Shown here piece after piece: positions 54,839 to 62,945 of a stretch of DNA of 64,000 bases. The stretch lies in NCBI RefSeq assembly GCF_003391115.1, contig NZ_QTJP01000001.1, forward strand, positions 2,688,501 through 2,752,500, written 5' to 3'. The notes under the pieces are model-generated. The model was not told the DNA's origin, did not search any database, and worked only from the letters and a program-made list of their open reading frames with translations. Numbering within the stretch: position 1 is the stretch's first letter; each line of letters starts with the position of its first letter. Made by a program: the position numbers and the translations under genes. This DNA is from Sphingomonas crusticola (lineage in GTDB: Bacteria; Pseudomonadota; Alphaproteobacteria; Sphingomonadales; Sphingomonadaceae).

Positions 54839-55722
54839 AAGCGCTTGCTAAGACGATGATGTACAACCGCCGTGCCTTGGCAGACAAGGCCATGAAGGCA
54901 GCGATTACCGCGCGGCTGAAGGCCGGCAAGGACCTGGTCAGCCCGGTCTGCATCTATTCGATTGCAGAGGCGCATGGGGTTCGCGTGACCTTCAACGACA
55001 TCAATATGGAGGGGATGTATCAGCGCGGCTCGCCCTCGCGCATCCATCTCTCCAGCAAGCGCCCACTGCCCCGCCGCGCCTACAATTGCGCGCATGAGCT
55101 TGGCCACCATTTGCTCGGTCATGGATCGTCGATCGACGAGTTGCGCGAAAACCAGCTGCAGCGCCCGTGGGATGTTCCCGAAGAATATAGCGCCGACACG
55201 TTCGCCGCCTATGCGCTGATGCCGACCCTGGGCCTGCGCAACGCCTTCGCTATCCGCGGGCTCAAGCCGGAAACCGCGACCCCGATCGAAATCTATCGCA
55301 TCGCCTGCCAGTTCGGGATCGGCTACTCGACGCTGGTCACTCACCTTCTCTGGGGCGAGGCGATGATCAGCCATGCGCGCGCGGATGCGCTGCGCAAATT
55401 TACGCCGCGGGCGGTTCGCGCTCATATTCTGGGATCGTTGACGCTGAACCCGCTCATCGTCGCGGACGAGGCTTGGGGTGGCCACGCGATTGACGCGGAG
55501 GTTGGGCATCTGGTGCTGCTTCCTCCCGGCACGGTTGCGCACGGCGATGCCGTCGCTCCGGTCGCCGATCTGGTTGGTGGGCGCTTGTTCGAAGCGAAGC
55601 ATCCGGGGCTGGTCCGCATTGACCGCCCGGGCACGGACTGGGCCGCTTTCGCGCGGGTTGCGCGCACCGCCTACGTCGGGCGCGCTGAGTTCCGCCATTT
55701 GGAGGATGAAGACGATGACTAA
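54835..55722 (+). CDS. ImmA/IrrE-family zinc metallopeptidase
   Basis: A 295-residue protein with CAHELGHHLLGH (HExxH at 87-91) and EEYSADTFAAYALMP, whose Glu at 117 is the expected third zinc ligand. The extra C-terminal 100 residues resemble the second domain of ImmA/IrrE proteins from defence and mobile loci. These peptidases cut XRE-type repressors in response to DNA damage or other cues. Overlaps the XRE gene (ATGA) and the next gene by 8 bp, indicating tight co-expression. Confidence 0.9.
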   Translation: MKALAKTMMYNRRALADKAMKAAITARLKAGKDLVSPVCIYSIAEAHGVRVTFNDINMEGMYQRGSPSRIHLSSKRPLPRRAYNCAHELGHHLLGHGSSIDELRENQLQRPWDVPEEYSADTFAAYALMPTLGLRNAFAIRGLKPETATPIEIYRIACQFGIGYSTLVTHLLWGEAMISHARADALRKFTPRAVRAHILGSLTLNPLIVADEAWGGHAIDAEVGHLVLLPPGTVAHGDAVAPVADLVGGRLFEAKHPGLVRIDRPGTDWAAFARVARTAYVGRAEFRHLEDEDDD

Positions 55723-56569
55723 AGCAGTCCGATCGGACAACCCCGAGCCGCTGATGATCGCGGCTAAGAGCGTGTCCGAAGCCTATTCCAAGACGCTGCT
55801 TCACATACTTGAGCACCCGGGGAATGAGATCGCTCCGCTTGTCCTCACGATCGACGGTTTCGAGGAGGGGTACAACATCCCGGAAGACCCCAAGGTCCGC
55901 GCCACGCTCGATGCCCTTTTAGCCAAGAAGAAGAAGCGCGACGTCGAGGACGTTGCGTATACCATCTTCCCCCACAGGCTCTGGACGATGGCGCAGGGCG
56001 ATCGCGCCAAGCTGTTCGAATTCTACAAAATGGCCTTTCCCTTCTATCGCGCTCAGAATCCCAAAGCTAATGGCAAGGGTCTCTATTTCGAACGGCTGAT
56101 GATGTACGGTCGCGGCCCGTGCGAGGGGAATCAGTTGGAGTGGATTTTGAGTCGGTATGAAAGCCGTTCGGGCGTACGCCGGTCTATGTGGCAGGCGACC
56201 ACCTTCGATCCCGCCCGCGATCATAGCGCGACTGCCCAGCTCGGTTTCCCCTGCCTTCAGCATGTGAGCTTCGTGCCGACCAAGGCAGGCCTGGTCACAA
56301 ATGCCTTCTACGCTACGCAGCAGTTGTTCGATAAAGCCTATGGCAACTACCTCGGGCTCGCCCAGCTTGCTGCCTTCATGGCCCATGAAATGGGTATTCC
56401 GCTCGCGCGTCTCAACGTGACGATCGGTGTCGCGAAGCTGGAGCGGATCAGCAAGACGGACAGCGCGATGAAACCCTTGATCGAGGCGGCCCGCGCATGT
56501 GTGGCGCCGCCCGTTGGGGCAGCGCAGCGGCAGTCGCCGCCACTCCAACTCGCCCCACAGCCGGCCTGA
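55715..56569 (+). CDS. Divergent thymidylate-synthase-like protein
   Basis: A 284-residue protein resembling the thymidylate synthase fold in its C-terminal half: GFPCLQHVSF (candidate catalytic Cys180), then NAFYATQQLFDKAYGNYLGL and LAAFMAHEMGI with RLNVTIGVAKLE, matching the TS order of active-site Cys, Arg/Asp motif, cofactor helix and HTLGDAHLY-like strand. The canonical His after Cys, the RSxD arginine and Asn177 are not conserved, so it may act on another pyrimidine or have lost activity. N-terminal 80 residues replace the usual TS N-terminus. ATG at 55715 has GGAGGATG upstream; the longer frame lies in immA. Confidence 0.68.
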   Translation: MTKAVRSDNPEPLMIAAKSVSEAYSKTLLHILEHPGNEIAPLVLTIDGFEEGYNIPEDPKVRATLDALLAKKKKRDVEDVAYTIFPHRLWTMAQGDRAKLFEFYKMAFPFYRAQNPKANGKGLYFERLMMYGRGPCEGNQLEWILSRYESRSGVRRSMWQATTFDPARDHSATAQLGFPCLQHVSFVPTKAGLVTNAFYATQQLFDKAYGNYLGLAQLAAFMAHEMGIPLARLNVTIGVAKLERISKTDSAMKPLIEAARACVAPPVGAAQRQSPPLQLAPQPA

Positions 56570-56575
56570 CGCGCT

Positions 56576-57742
56576 GTGACAAAGATCGGTACCGCGAGCG
56601 GTCGCAAGCGCGGCCGCCCTGCTAAGATTCCCACTGCGACGTCGCGAACCCTTCAGTTCGACTATCCCGCCGCGACTGCACCCGTAGCGCCGGTAATCGT
56701 TTCCAACCATCTTGCGCCAGCCAAGACGACTGCCGTCTATGACAGTTACTGGCGCTTCGCGGCCGAACGGCAGCGGGTATTCTACCGTCGTGCTCTAGGC
56801 AGCCCCTGGCCATGGACTGAAAACCCGGTGATGGCCGTCTATAAATTCACCAATGCCTATCGGGCGTCCGACCGGGTCAGCCAGTATCTAATCCGCAATG
56901 TGATCTACCGTGACGATCTGCCGGATGCGATCGATGAGGTTGTTTTCCGCATCCTGCTCTTTAAACTTTTCAACAAGATCGATACTTGGGAGAGGCTCGA
57001 AAAAACGCTCGGTCCAATCAGCTTCGCAGACTATCGGTTCGACCAATATGATGCGGTCCTGACCCGGGCTATGGCCCTGGGGCACCGGGTTTATTCGGCC
57101 GCGTATATCATGCCGCCGGGTGGCTCCGCATTCGGGTACAAAGCCAAGCATCAAAATCACCTCAAGCTCCTTGAAATGATGATGGCCCAGGCGCTGCCGG
57201 AGAAACTAGCGTCGGCGCGCACCATGCAAAAGGGTTTCGAGCTGTTGCGCGCCTACCCGACAATCGGGGATTTTCTCGCCTATCAGTTCGTCACCGACGT
57301 CAACTACAGCGAGGTGACGAACTTCTCCGAAATGGATTTCGTAATCCCGGGGCCGGGCGCGCGCGATGGTCTGCGTAAATGTTTCGCCGATACGGGCGGC
57401 CTGAGCGATGCTGAGCTGATCCGGTTGATGGTTGACCGGCAGGAGCAAGAATGTGCGCGGCTGGGTTTGGAATTCCCTTCGCTCTGGGGGCGGCCATTGC
57501 AGCTCATCGACTGTCAGAACCTGTTCTGCGAAGTCGATAAATATGCCCGGGTAGCTCATCCCGAAGCTGCGGGTCTGACAGGCCGCACGCGCATCAAGCA
57601 GAAGTTTGTCGCGCAGGCGCGTCCCATACAATTCTGGTATCCGCCAAAATGGGGTATCAATGATCGCATTGCCGCCGGTGCGGTGCCGAACGAAGCCTTT
57701 GAGGTATCTCGACCTGGCACTAACGCTCCAGAAAGCGCTTAG
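56576..57742 (+). CDS. HMUDK/aGPT-pyrophosphorylase helical-domain protein with AT-hook
   Basis: A 388-residue protein. RKRGRPAK at 10-17 is an AT-hook. Residues about 60-110 carry AAERQRVFYRRALGSPWPWT and KFTNAYRASDRVSQYL, the signature of the helical domain shared by 5-hmdU DNA kinases and alpha-glutamyl/putrescinyl-thymine pyrophosphorylases of phages with hypermodified thymine. The remaining part is helical, with a conserved C-terminal ARPIQFWYPP. GTG at 56576 is 6 bp after the previous stop. A role in modifying or demodifying thymine in DNA is inferred from the family. Confidence 0.75.
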   Translation: MTKIGTASGRKRGRPAKIPTATSRTLQFDYPAATAPVAPVIVSNHLAPAKTTAVYDSYWRFAAERQRVFYRRALGSPWPWTENPVMAVYKFTNAYRASDRVSQYLIRNVIYRDDLPDAIDEVVFRILLFKLFNKIDTWERLEKTLGPISFADYRFDQYDAVLTRAMALGHRVYSAAYIMPPGGSAFGYKAKHQNHLKLLEMMMAQALPEKLASARTMQKGFELLRAYPTIGDFLAYQFVTDVNYSEVTNFSEMDFVIPGPGARDGLRKCFADTGGLSDAELIRLMVDRQEQECARLGLEFPSLWGRPLQLIDCQNLFCEVDKYARVAHPEAAGLTGRTRIKQKFVAQARPIQFWYPPKWGINDRIAAGAVPNEAFEVSRPGTNAPESA

Positions 57743-57757
57743 GTCGGGAGCATATCA

Positions 57758-58648
57758 ATGGACCTCAAGACGTATCAGGCACAGGCGCTGCAGACTGATC
57801 AGGTGCCGGGAACAAGCGACGACGAGTCAGCCGCTGCCCTGATTGTGCCAATGCTTGGGTTAGCTGGCGAGACCGGACAGCTGCTCGGCGAGTATAAGAA
57901 ACACCTCCGCGACGGCGCTGCGCACCGCTTGTTCAAGGACCGTGTCGGCGAGGAGTTGGGCGACCTTCTATGGTATATCGCGAATGTCGCGAGCAAGTTC
58001 GGGCTCGACCTCGATCAGATCGCCGAGAAGAACCTTGATAAGGTACGGGCGCGCTTTGCGCCAATGAGTGCACAGGCGCCAGAGCGTGATTCCGAGTTTC
58101 CCGATCTCGAGCGGCTGCCGCGCCATCTGCTCGTGCGGTTGGCCGAAGAGCCTGGCTCTTCTGGGTCGCGGCCGAAAGTCCGGATGACCATCAACGGCGA
58201 GGGCATTGGATCTCTACTAGGCGATAACGCCTATGATCCTGATGGCTATCGCTTCCACGACGTGTTTCATCTGGCTTACGCGGCGGTTCTCGGCTGGTCT
58301 CCGAATCTGCGGGCATTCCTGAAGCGCAAGCGCAAAAGCCGGCCATTGCTGGACGAGGTGGAAGATGGCGGCCGCGCTCGTATTATCGAAGAGGGCGTGT
58401 CTGCGTTGGCGTTCGACTATGCGCGAGTGCACAGTTTTCTGGAAGGCGTCACCGAGATCGACTACGGGTTGTTGCGTACGATCCAAAGCATGACTTCCCA
58501 TTTAGAAGTCAGCGGAGCCACCGCCGCCGATTGGGAGCGCGCGATCCTTGAAGGGTTCGCGGTTTGGCGGCAGGTACTCCTCAACAACGGCGGCGATATT
58601 TCGGTCGATCTCAACGCGCGGTCCATTACCTACCTAGGTGCGGCCTGA
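57758..58648 (+). CDS. MazG-type nucleoside triphosphate pyrophosphohydrolase with C-terminal extension
   Basis: A 296-residue protein. The first 100 residues form a MazG-like helical domain: LAGETGQLLGEYKKHLR (Glu38, Glu45) and EELGDLLWYIANVASKFGLDL (Glu65/Glu66, Asp69) give the Mg2+-binding acidic set. The long C-terminal part (about 160-296) contains DGYRFHDVFHLAYAAVLGWSPN and IIEEGVSALAFDYA and may be a second helical nucleotide-handling domain. GGGAG precedes the ATG. Predicted to hydrolyse a (modified) dNTP to dNMP and PPi. It converges with acpS, overlapping by 19 bp. Confidence 0.8.
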   Translation: MDLKTYQAQALQTDQVPGTSDDESAAALIVPMLGLAGETGQLLGEYKKHLRDGAAHRLFKDRVGEELGDLLWYIANVASKFGLDLDQIAEKNLDKVRARFAPMSAQAPERDSEFPDLERLPRHLLVRLAEEPGSSGSRPKVRMTINGEGIGSLLGDNAYDPDGYRFHDVFHLAYAAVLGWSPNLRAFLKRKRKSRPLLDEVEDGGRARIIEEGVSALAFDYARVHSFLEGVTEIDYGLLRTIQSMTSHLEVSGATAADWERAILEGFAVWRQVLLNNGGDISVDLNARSITYLGAA

Positions 58649-59025
58649 TCAGTAAAGCCGATAACGCTGGCCATCGCCATGTCACCCTCATGGCTGGTAC
58701 TGACAAGCCATGAGGAGATGCCGAGCATTTCGGCACGCTGTTCTGCCGCGCCGTGGAGGACGACGGTTGGTGCGCCTGACGGCAGCGTCACGACCTCAAT
58801 GCTGAGGAAGCCGACTCCAGCCGAGAAGCCCGTGCCAAGTGCTTTCATCACGGCTTCCTTGACGGCGAGCCGTCCCGACAAGCGCGCGGCGCGATCAGTT
58901 CCAGCTCCAACATCTTCCTGCTCCCGCGCCGTGAAGCATCTGGTCAGCAATTGATCAGTCGGATCAGTGAGCAGGCGCGTGGTGTGCGCGATATCGACCA
59001 GGTCGATGCCATGCGCGATGATCAT
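58630..59025 (-). CDS. Orphan holo-[acyl-carrier-protein] synthase (AcpS)-like
   Basis: A 131-residue 4'-phosphopantetheinyl transferase of AcpS type: IAHGIDLVDIA (Asp8 region) and RLAVKEAVMKALG with Glu57 and Lys56 are the metal and catalytic motifs; TSHEG near the end also matches. The housekeeping acpS usually lies by pdxJ, lepB and rnc, none of which is here. ATG at 59025 is chosen; the longer frame runs through the divergent control region. What carrier protein it modifies is unknown. Confidence 0.8.
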   Translation of the reverse strand: MIIAHGIDLVDIAHTTRLLTDPTDQLLTRCFTAREQEDVGAGTDRAARLSGRLAVKEAVMKALGTGFSAGVGFLSIEVVTLPSGAPTVVLHGAAEQRAEMLGISSWLVSTSHEGDMAMASVIGFTDQAAPR

Positions 59026-59065
59026 ACTGCCCGCTCGTTCATATTTCGACAAATCTCGAAGGTGG

Positions 59066-59097
59066 TTTGTCAGATTGATGTAGCAAATTCTGACAAA
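59066..59097. promoter_or_regulatory. Perfect inverted repeat between acpS and the dCTP-deaminase-like gene
   Basis: TTTGTCAGA (59066-59074), 14-nt spacer, TCTGACAAA (59089-59097), a perfect 9-bp inverted repeat in the 85-bp divergent intergenic region. It is unlike the GTAAGA operator at 54122, so a second regulator may be involved. Confidence 0.55.
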
Positions 59098-59110
59098 CAG
59101 GAGAGGCGTA

Positions 59111-59947
59111 ATGAATACGACGGGGTTCTGGAGTGGGGAAACGCTTGCCGCGCGCTTGCCGACGCTCATCACGCCATTCGACAAAGATCGCATAGATTGC
59201 TCAGCGTACACCTTGAGCATGGGTCGGGAGATTTATGTTTCTCCCAGCGATCAAGCTGAAGACCCAGAAAGCGTCACCATCCGCAAACTGGAGGATGGCG
59301 ACGCATTCACCATCCCGCCAGGTCAGTTTGCGTTTCTACTGACCGAGGAAATCGTAGAGTTGCCCGACGATGCGTTGGGCTTCATATCGATCAAGGCGAA
59401 AATTAAGTGGCGTGGTCTGATCAATGTATCGGGATTCCATGTCGACGCTGGCTTCAAAGGTCGTTTGATCTTCGCTGTTTATAACGCGGGCCCGGTGCCG
59501 GTTCACCTCCGGCAGGGACAGCCAATGTTCCTCCTCTGGCTGGCGAGCCTTGATCGCCCAACGACATTGATCCGAAAGAATCCGGTCCAACTCTCATTTC
59601 CGGCAGACTTGATTCCTGGAATCTCTGGAGAGTTGCAATCGATCGCCGGCATCAACAAGAAAATCAAAGAGGTCGACAAGGACCTGACGAACCGTATCCA
59701 CGCGGTCGAACGCGAACAAACCTACTATCGGATCATCGCGCTCATTTTGATGTTATTCGTCGGTGCGATGGTGACAAACTGGGTGCGCGAGGGTGGCTTG
59801 CGGCAACTGCTCGCGGCTCCAACAATTGGGCAAGATCAAGCGAATAAAACGATTTTCGCGCCGGACCTCAATTCGAATGGTGCAATCCCCCCGAATGCTG
59901 TGGATCCGCTTACAGACCCAACTGATACCGGTGGTGGTACGGAATAA
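59111..59947 (+). CDS. Membrane-anchored dCTP deaminase-fold protein without catalytic residues
   Basis: A 278-residue protein. Residues 20-165 match the dCTP deaminase/dUTPase fold: DCSAYTLSMG, IKAKIKWRGLINVSGFHVD, GFKGRLIFAVYNAGPVPVHL. In E. coli Dcd the matching residues Ser111, Arg115 and Glu138 are catalytic; here they appear as Lys, Trp and Ala122, so deamination is unlikely. A coiled-coil-like part (about 175-205), one membrane helix (about 207-224) and a 54-residue tail follow. GGAG precedes the ATG. Probably a nucleotide sensor or effector at the membrane. Confidence 0.75.
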   Translation: MNTTGFWSGETLAARLPTLITPFDKDRIDCSAYTLSMGREIYVSPSDQAEDPESVTIRKLEDGDAFTIPPGQFAFLLTEEIVELPDDALGFISIKAKIKWRGLINVSGFHVDAGFKGRLIFAVYNAGPVPVHLRQGQPMFLLWLASLDRPTTLIRKNPVQLSFPADLIPGISGELQSIAGINKKIKEVDKDLTNRIHAVEREQTYYRIIALILMLFVGAMVTNWVREGGLRQLLAAPTIGQDQANKTIFAPDLNSNGAIPPNAVDPLTDPTDTGGGTE

Positions 59948-61269
59948 TGCAGTTGGTTCGGGCGACGACACTCGATGACCTCGCGACTTACCTTCCGCGA
60001 TTTTTGTCGATGGTCGGACGAAAGCGTTGGTTCAAACGCCTTGACCAACTCGATGTTGAACAACGCCGGTCACCGTTTCGCTGGAAAATCGTCGCTGACT
60101 ATCATTGGCTGGAGCTGGCCATCGGGTTCCAGTGCGATGTGCTCGCAAAGGAAGGCCGTTTACTTCCCGAATATGCGGACATGCAGGTACGGGCTGGCCT
60201 TCATTTCGTCGCTACCGTTGTCGAGGTGCATGATGCACTGAACGAGAAAGGCAAAAATGTCCTCGTCGGCCGCTTGAGGGACGCGCTGAAAGCCGAAACC
60301 GGTTTCGCAGCATTGTATCTCGAAATGGACGTTGCGCAGCGCCTCGCCATTGACGGTTTCCATCTCGAATTTCCGGATCTCGAAGGGACAGCTCAATTCG
60401 ATCTCGCCTTCTCGCTGGGGAGCATTTCAGGCGAAGTAGAATGCAAGAGCCTCTCTGCTGATGCCGGAAGGAAAATTCACCGGAAGGATTTTTATCGCTT
60501 CATCGAGGAGATGACCCCGGCCTTCGCCACTCAGATGGAACGGTCCCGCCGCGAAATTATGCTCATTGAACTTGCTGACCGGCTATCGGCCAACCTCGGC
60601 GAACAGAAGCAATTGCGTCACACCGTCAGGGACATGCTTTCAAACGGCAAAGCCGGGAATGCCGCCCCGTCGTCGTTCGAAATCACGATGCTTAATTTCG
60701 ATGAGGAGATGCGGGGCATTACGATCATCGACCAACGAAGTTTGAATGCTGCTTGCCAGAGTAGATGGGGGCCAAACTGTCATGCCGCAGGCGCCATCAC
60801 TGACGAGGCCGGTTGCCTCATCGTTATGCGCAGTAAGAAGGAGGACGATACGTCCAAACCGCTGTTGGCGGCAATGCGTAAGGCCGCAACCCAGTTTTCG
60901 GGCGATCGTCCGGCCTTCATCGCCGTGCAATTTGACGAGATTAATCCTGCCGATTTGATGCTTCCGCATGTTCGTCGGCGCGCCGGCCTTCTCTCTTATG
61001 CGCTCTTCCTGCAGTATGGCGCTGAGCACGTGAACGCGACGTGCTTTAGTAGCTTTGACGGCTTGGTTGAGCATGACGACAATGTAGCCTCGCCCAGTTT
61101 TTGCGTGCCCAATCCCCGCCCGCGTTTTTCATTGAGGCCGGCAGATATTCCGACCTTTCTCTACTCGATCCCCGATCAACAGTTCGCTGACATTATTGGC
61201 GCGCCACTGCCAGCGCCGAACATCTCATACATCCCATTCGACACGTCCAACTTTGACGAGGCTTCATAA
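59947..61269 (+). CDS. PD-(D/E)xK nuclease-like protein, last gene of the island
   Basis: A 440-residue protein of no recognised named family. QFDLAFSLGSISGEVECKS gives Asp152, Glu163/165 and Lys167 in the D-x(n)-E-x-K layout of PD-(D/E)xK nucleases, preceded by an N-terminal helical part and followed by a helical arm and a second alpha/beta region (SFEITMLNFD, AGCLIVMRSKKED, PAFIAVQFDEIN). Starts on the stop of the membrane protein (TAATG), so the two proteins are probably partners. Restriction-type or abortive nuclease activity is possible. Confidence 0.65.
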   Translation: MQLVRATTLDDLATYLPRFLSMVGRKRWFKRLDQLDVEQRRSPFRWKIVADYHWLELAIGFQCDVLAKEGRLLPEYADMQVRAGLHFVATVVEVHDALNEKGKNVLVGRLRDALKAETGFAALYLEMDVAQRLAIDGFHLEFPDLEGTAQFDLAFSLGSISGEVECKSLSADAGRKIHRKDFYRFIEEMTPAFATQMERSRREIMLIELADRLSANLGEQKQLRHTVRDMLSNGKAGNAAPSSFEITMLNFDEEMRGITIIDQRSLNAACQSRWGPNCHAAGAITDEAGCLIVMRSKKEDDTSKPLLAAMRKAATQFSGDRPAFIAVQFDEINPADLMLPHVRRRAGLLSYALFLQYGAEHVNATCFSSFDGLVEHDDNVASPSFCVPNPRPRFSLRPADIPTFLYSIPDQQFADIIGAPLPAPNISYIPFDTSNFDEAS

Positions 61270-61315
61270 TGCCCCGGGTCCTTAGCTTAAGCGCTTCCTA
61301 ACGAGGCCGCCTTCC

Positions 61316-62641
61316 TCAAGCCGCCGCGCGCTGTGCCCTTTGGCCATGCATACTCTGCGGCCCCGCCGCCACGACCTCCACCTCGACCAGATCGCCGATC
61401 TCGCCGCCGTCGATCAGCACCGATTGCAGCCAGGGGGATTTGCCGAGCTTCTGGCCGGGGAGCTTGCCGGCGCGCTCGATCAGCACGTCGCAGGTGCGGC
61501 CGATCGTGGCGCGGTTGAAGGCGAGCTGTTGCGCGCCGAGCAGGGCCTGGAGGCGCTGCAGGCGCTCGTCCATCACTTCCGGTGCGATCTGATCGGCCAT
61601 GGTCGCGGCAGGCGTACCGGTGCGGGGCGAATATTTGAAGCTGTAGGCCATGGCGTGGCCGACCGCGCGGACGGCGTCCATCGTGCCCTCGAAATCCGCG
61701 TCGGTCTCGCCGGGGAAGCCGACGATATAATCGCCGGAGACGGCGATGTCGGGGCGGACGGCGCGGACGCGATCGATCAGGCGGAGATAGGAGGCGACGT
61801 CGTGCGCGCGGTTCATCGCCCGAAGGATGCGGTCGCTGCCCGACTGCACGGGCAGATGGAGGAAGGGCATCAGGCTTTCGACATCCCCATGGGCGGCGAT
61901 CAGCCCGTCGGCCATGTCGTTGGGGTGGCTGGTCATGTAGCGGATGCGGGCGAGGCCGGGCAGGCGATCGAGCGCGCGGATCAGGCCGTCGAGCCCCTGG
62001 GGGCGGCCGGCCTCGTCCTCGCCGGTCCAGGCGTTGACGTTCTGGCCCAACAGGGTGAGCTCGCGCGCGCCGCCGTCGACGAGCGCGCGGGCCTCGTCCA
62101 TCACCGCGGCCCAGGGGCGCGAGACCTCGGCGCCGCGGGTGTAGGGGACGACGCAATAGGTGCAGAATTTGTCGCAGCCTTCCTGCACGGTGAGGAAAGC
62201 GGAGGGCGATCCGCCGCTGCGGCCGGGGAGCGCGTCGAATTTGGACAGGACCGGCATGTCGGTATCGACCGCGGGGCGGCCGGCGGCGGCATCGGCGATC
62301 AGGCCGGGCAGGCGGTGATAGGCTTGCGGGCCGACGACGAGATCGACGGCGCGGGCACGCTTCGGGATCTCGGCGCCCTCCGCCTGGGCGACGCAGCCGG
62401 CGACCGCGATCATCGGCTTGCCGCTCGCGCGCTTGGCGAGGCGGCCGATATCCGAATAGACCTTTTCCGCCGCCTTCTCGCGGATGTGGCAGGTGTTGAG
62501 CAGCACCAGATCGGCGGTGTCGGCGCCGGCCTCGACCATGCCCTGCGCCTGCATCAGCTCCGCCATGCGCGCGCCGTCATAGACGTTCATCTGGCAGCCG
62601 AAGGATTTGACGTGGAAGGATTTGGGGGCGGGGCGGGCCAT
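61316..62641 (-). CDS. miaB: tRNA-2-methylthio-N6-dimethylallyladenosine synthase
   Basis: A 441-residue radical SAM methylthiotransferase. N-terminal domain with [30 protein letters not shown] and [10 protein letters not shown] (first Fe-S cluster), radical [18 protein letters not shown], and a C-terminal TRAM domain. Modifies A37 of tRNAs. Start is ATG 62641 or 62653; the longer frame is translation of a repeat. In many alphaproteobacteria it is followed by phoH; here the island and about 16 kb of other genes lie between. Confidence 0.94.
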   Translation of the reverse strand: MARPAPKSFHVKSFGCQMNVYDGARMAELMQAQGMVEAGADTADLVLLNTCHIREKAAEKVYSDIGRLAKRASGKPMIAVAGCVAQAEGAEIPKRARAVDLVVGPQAYHRLPGLIADAAAGRPAVDTDMPVLSKFDALPGRSGGSPSAFLTVQEGCDKFCTYCVVPYTRGAEVSRPWAAVMDEARALVDGGARELTLLGQNVNAWTGEDEAGRPQGLDGLIRALDRLPGLARIRYMTSHPNDMADGLIAAHGDVESLMPFLHLPVQSGSDRILRAMNRAHDVASYLRLIDRVRAVRPDIAVSGDYIVGFPGETDADFEGTMDAVRAVGHAMAYSFKYSPRTGTPAATMADQIAPEVMDERLQRLQALLGAQQLAFNRATIGRTCDVLIERAGKLPGQKLGKSPWLQSVLIDGGEIGDLVEVEVVAAGPQSMHGQRAQRAAA

Positions 62642-62730
62642 AGCCCGCGCCATAGCGGAGGCGGGGGCGGGTGGGTAGATGGTGCGCGCGGGGAGTGTGG
62701 GTAGATGTTGCGAGGGGGTGTGGGACGTCC

Positions 62731-62843
62731 CTGTCCTCCCCCTCCGTCGCCTTCGGCGCCACCTCCCCCTGGCGGGGGAGGATTGGTGGGGGGTGATCCT
62801 CCCCCCGCCAGGGGGAGGTGGCATGCGTAGCCTGACGGAGGGG
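62731..62843. repeat. CCTCCCCCT-type palindromic repeat, inverted pair
   Basis: 62731-62794 contains CTCCCCCTCCGTCGCCTTCG and CCACCTCCCCCTGGCGGGGG; the following 50 bp is an imperfect inverted copy ending GACGGAGGGGG. A near-identical single copy is at 63559-63623. Confidence 0.8.
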
Positions 62844-62945
62844 GCGGCGGAGGCGGGGGCGAGGCGGCATAGGCAAAGCGCGGCGTGCGCGATATGGCAA
62901 GCGCGTCAGGCGCCCCCCCGGGGCGCGGCCGCCGGGGAGCAACAG

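Noticed and set aside
56888-57160. Antisense frames inside the island genes as additional genes
   Set aside because: They have no ribosome site, no family match and atypical composition, while the plus-strand genes are tightly packed.
53201-61315. Prophage or integrative element with integrase and att sites
   Set aside because: No integrase, recombinase, phage structural gene, flanking tRNA or direct repeat of convincing length was seen, so I call it an island without naming a mechanism.
62641-62824. N-terminal extension of MiaB
   Set aside because: The upstream in-frame sequence is translation of the CCTCCCCCT repeat and is not coding; the same applies to the extension of serA (24288-24410) and to the frame before 17045.
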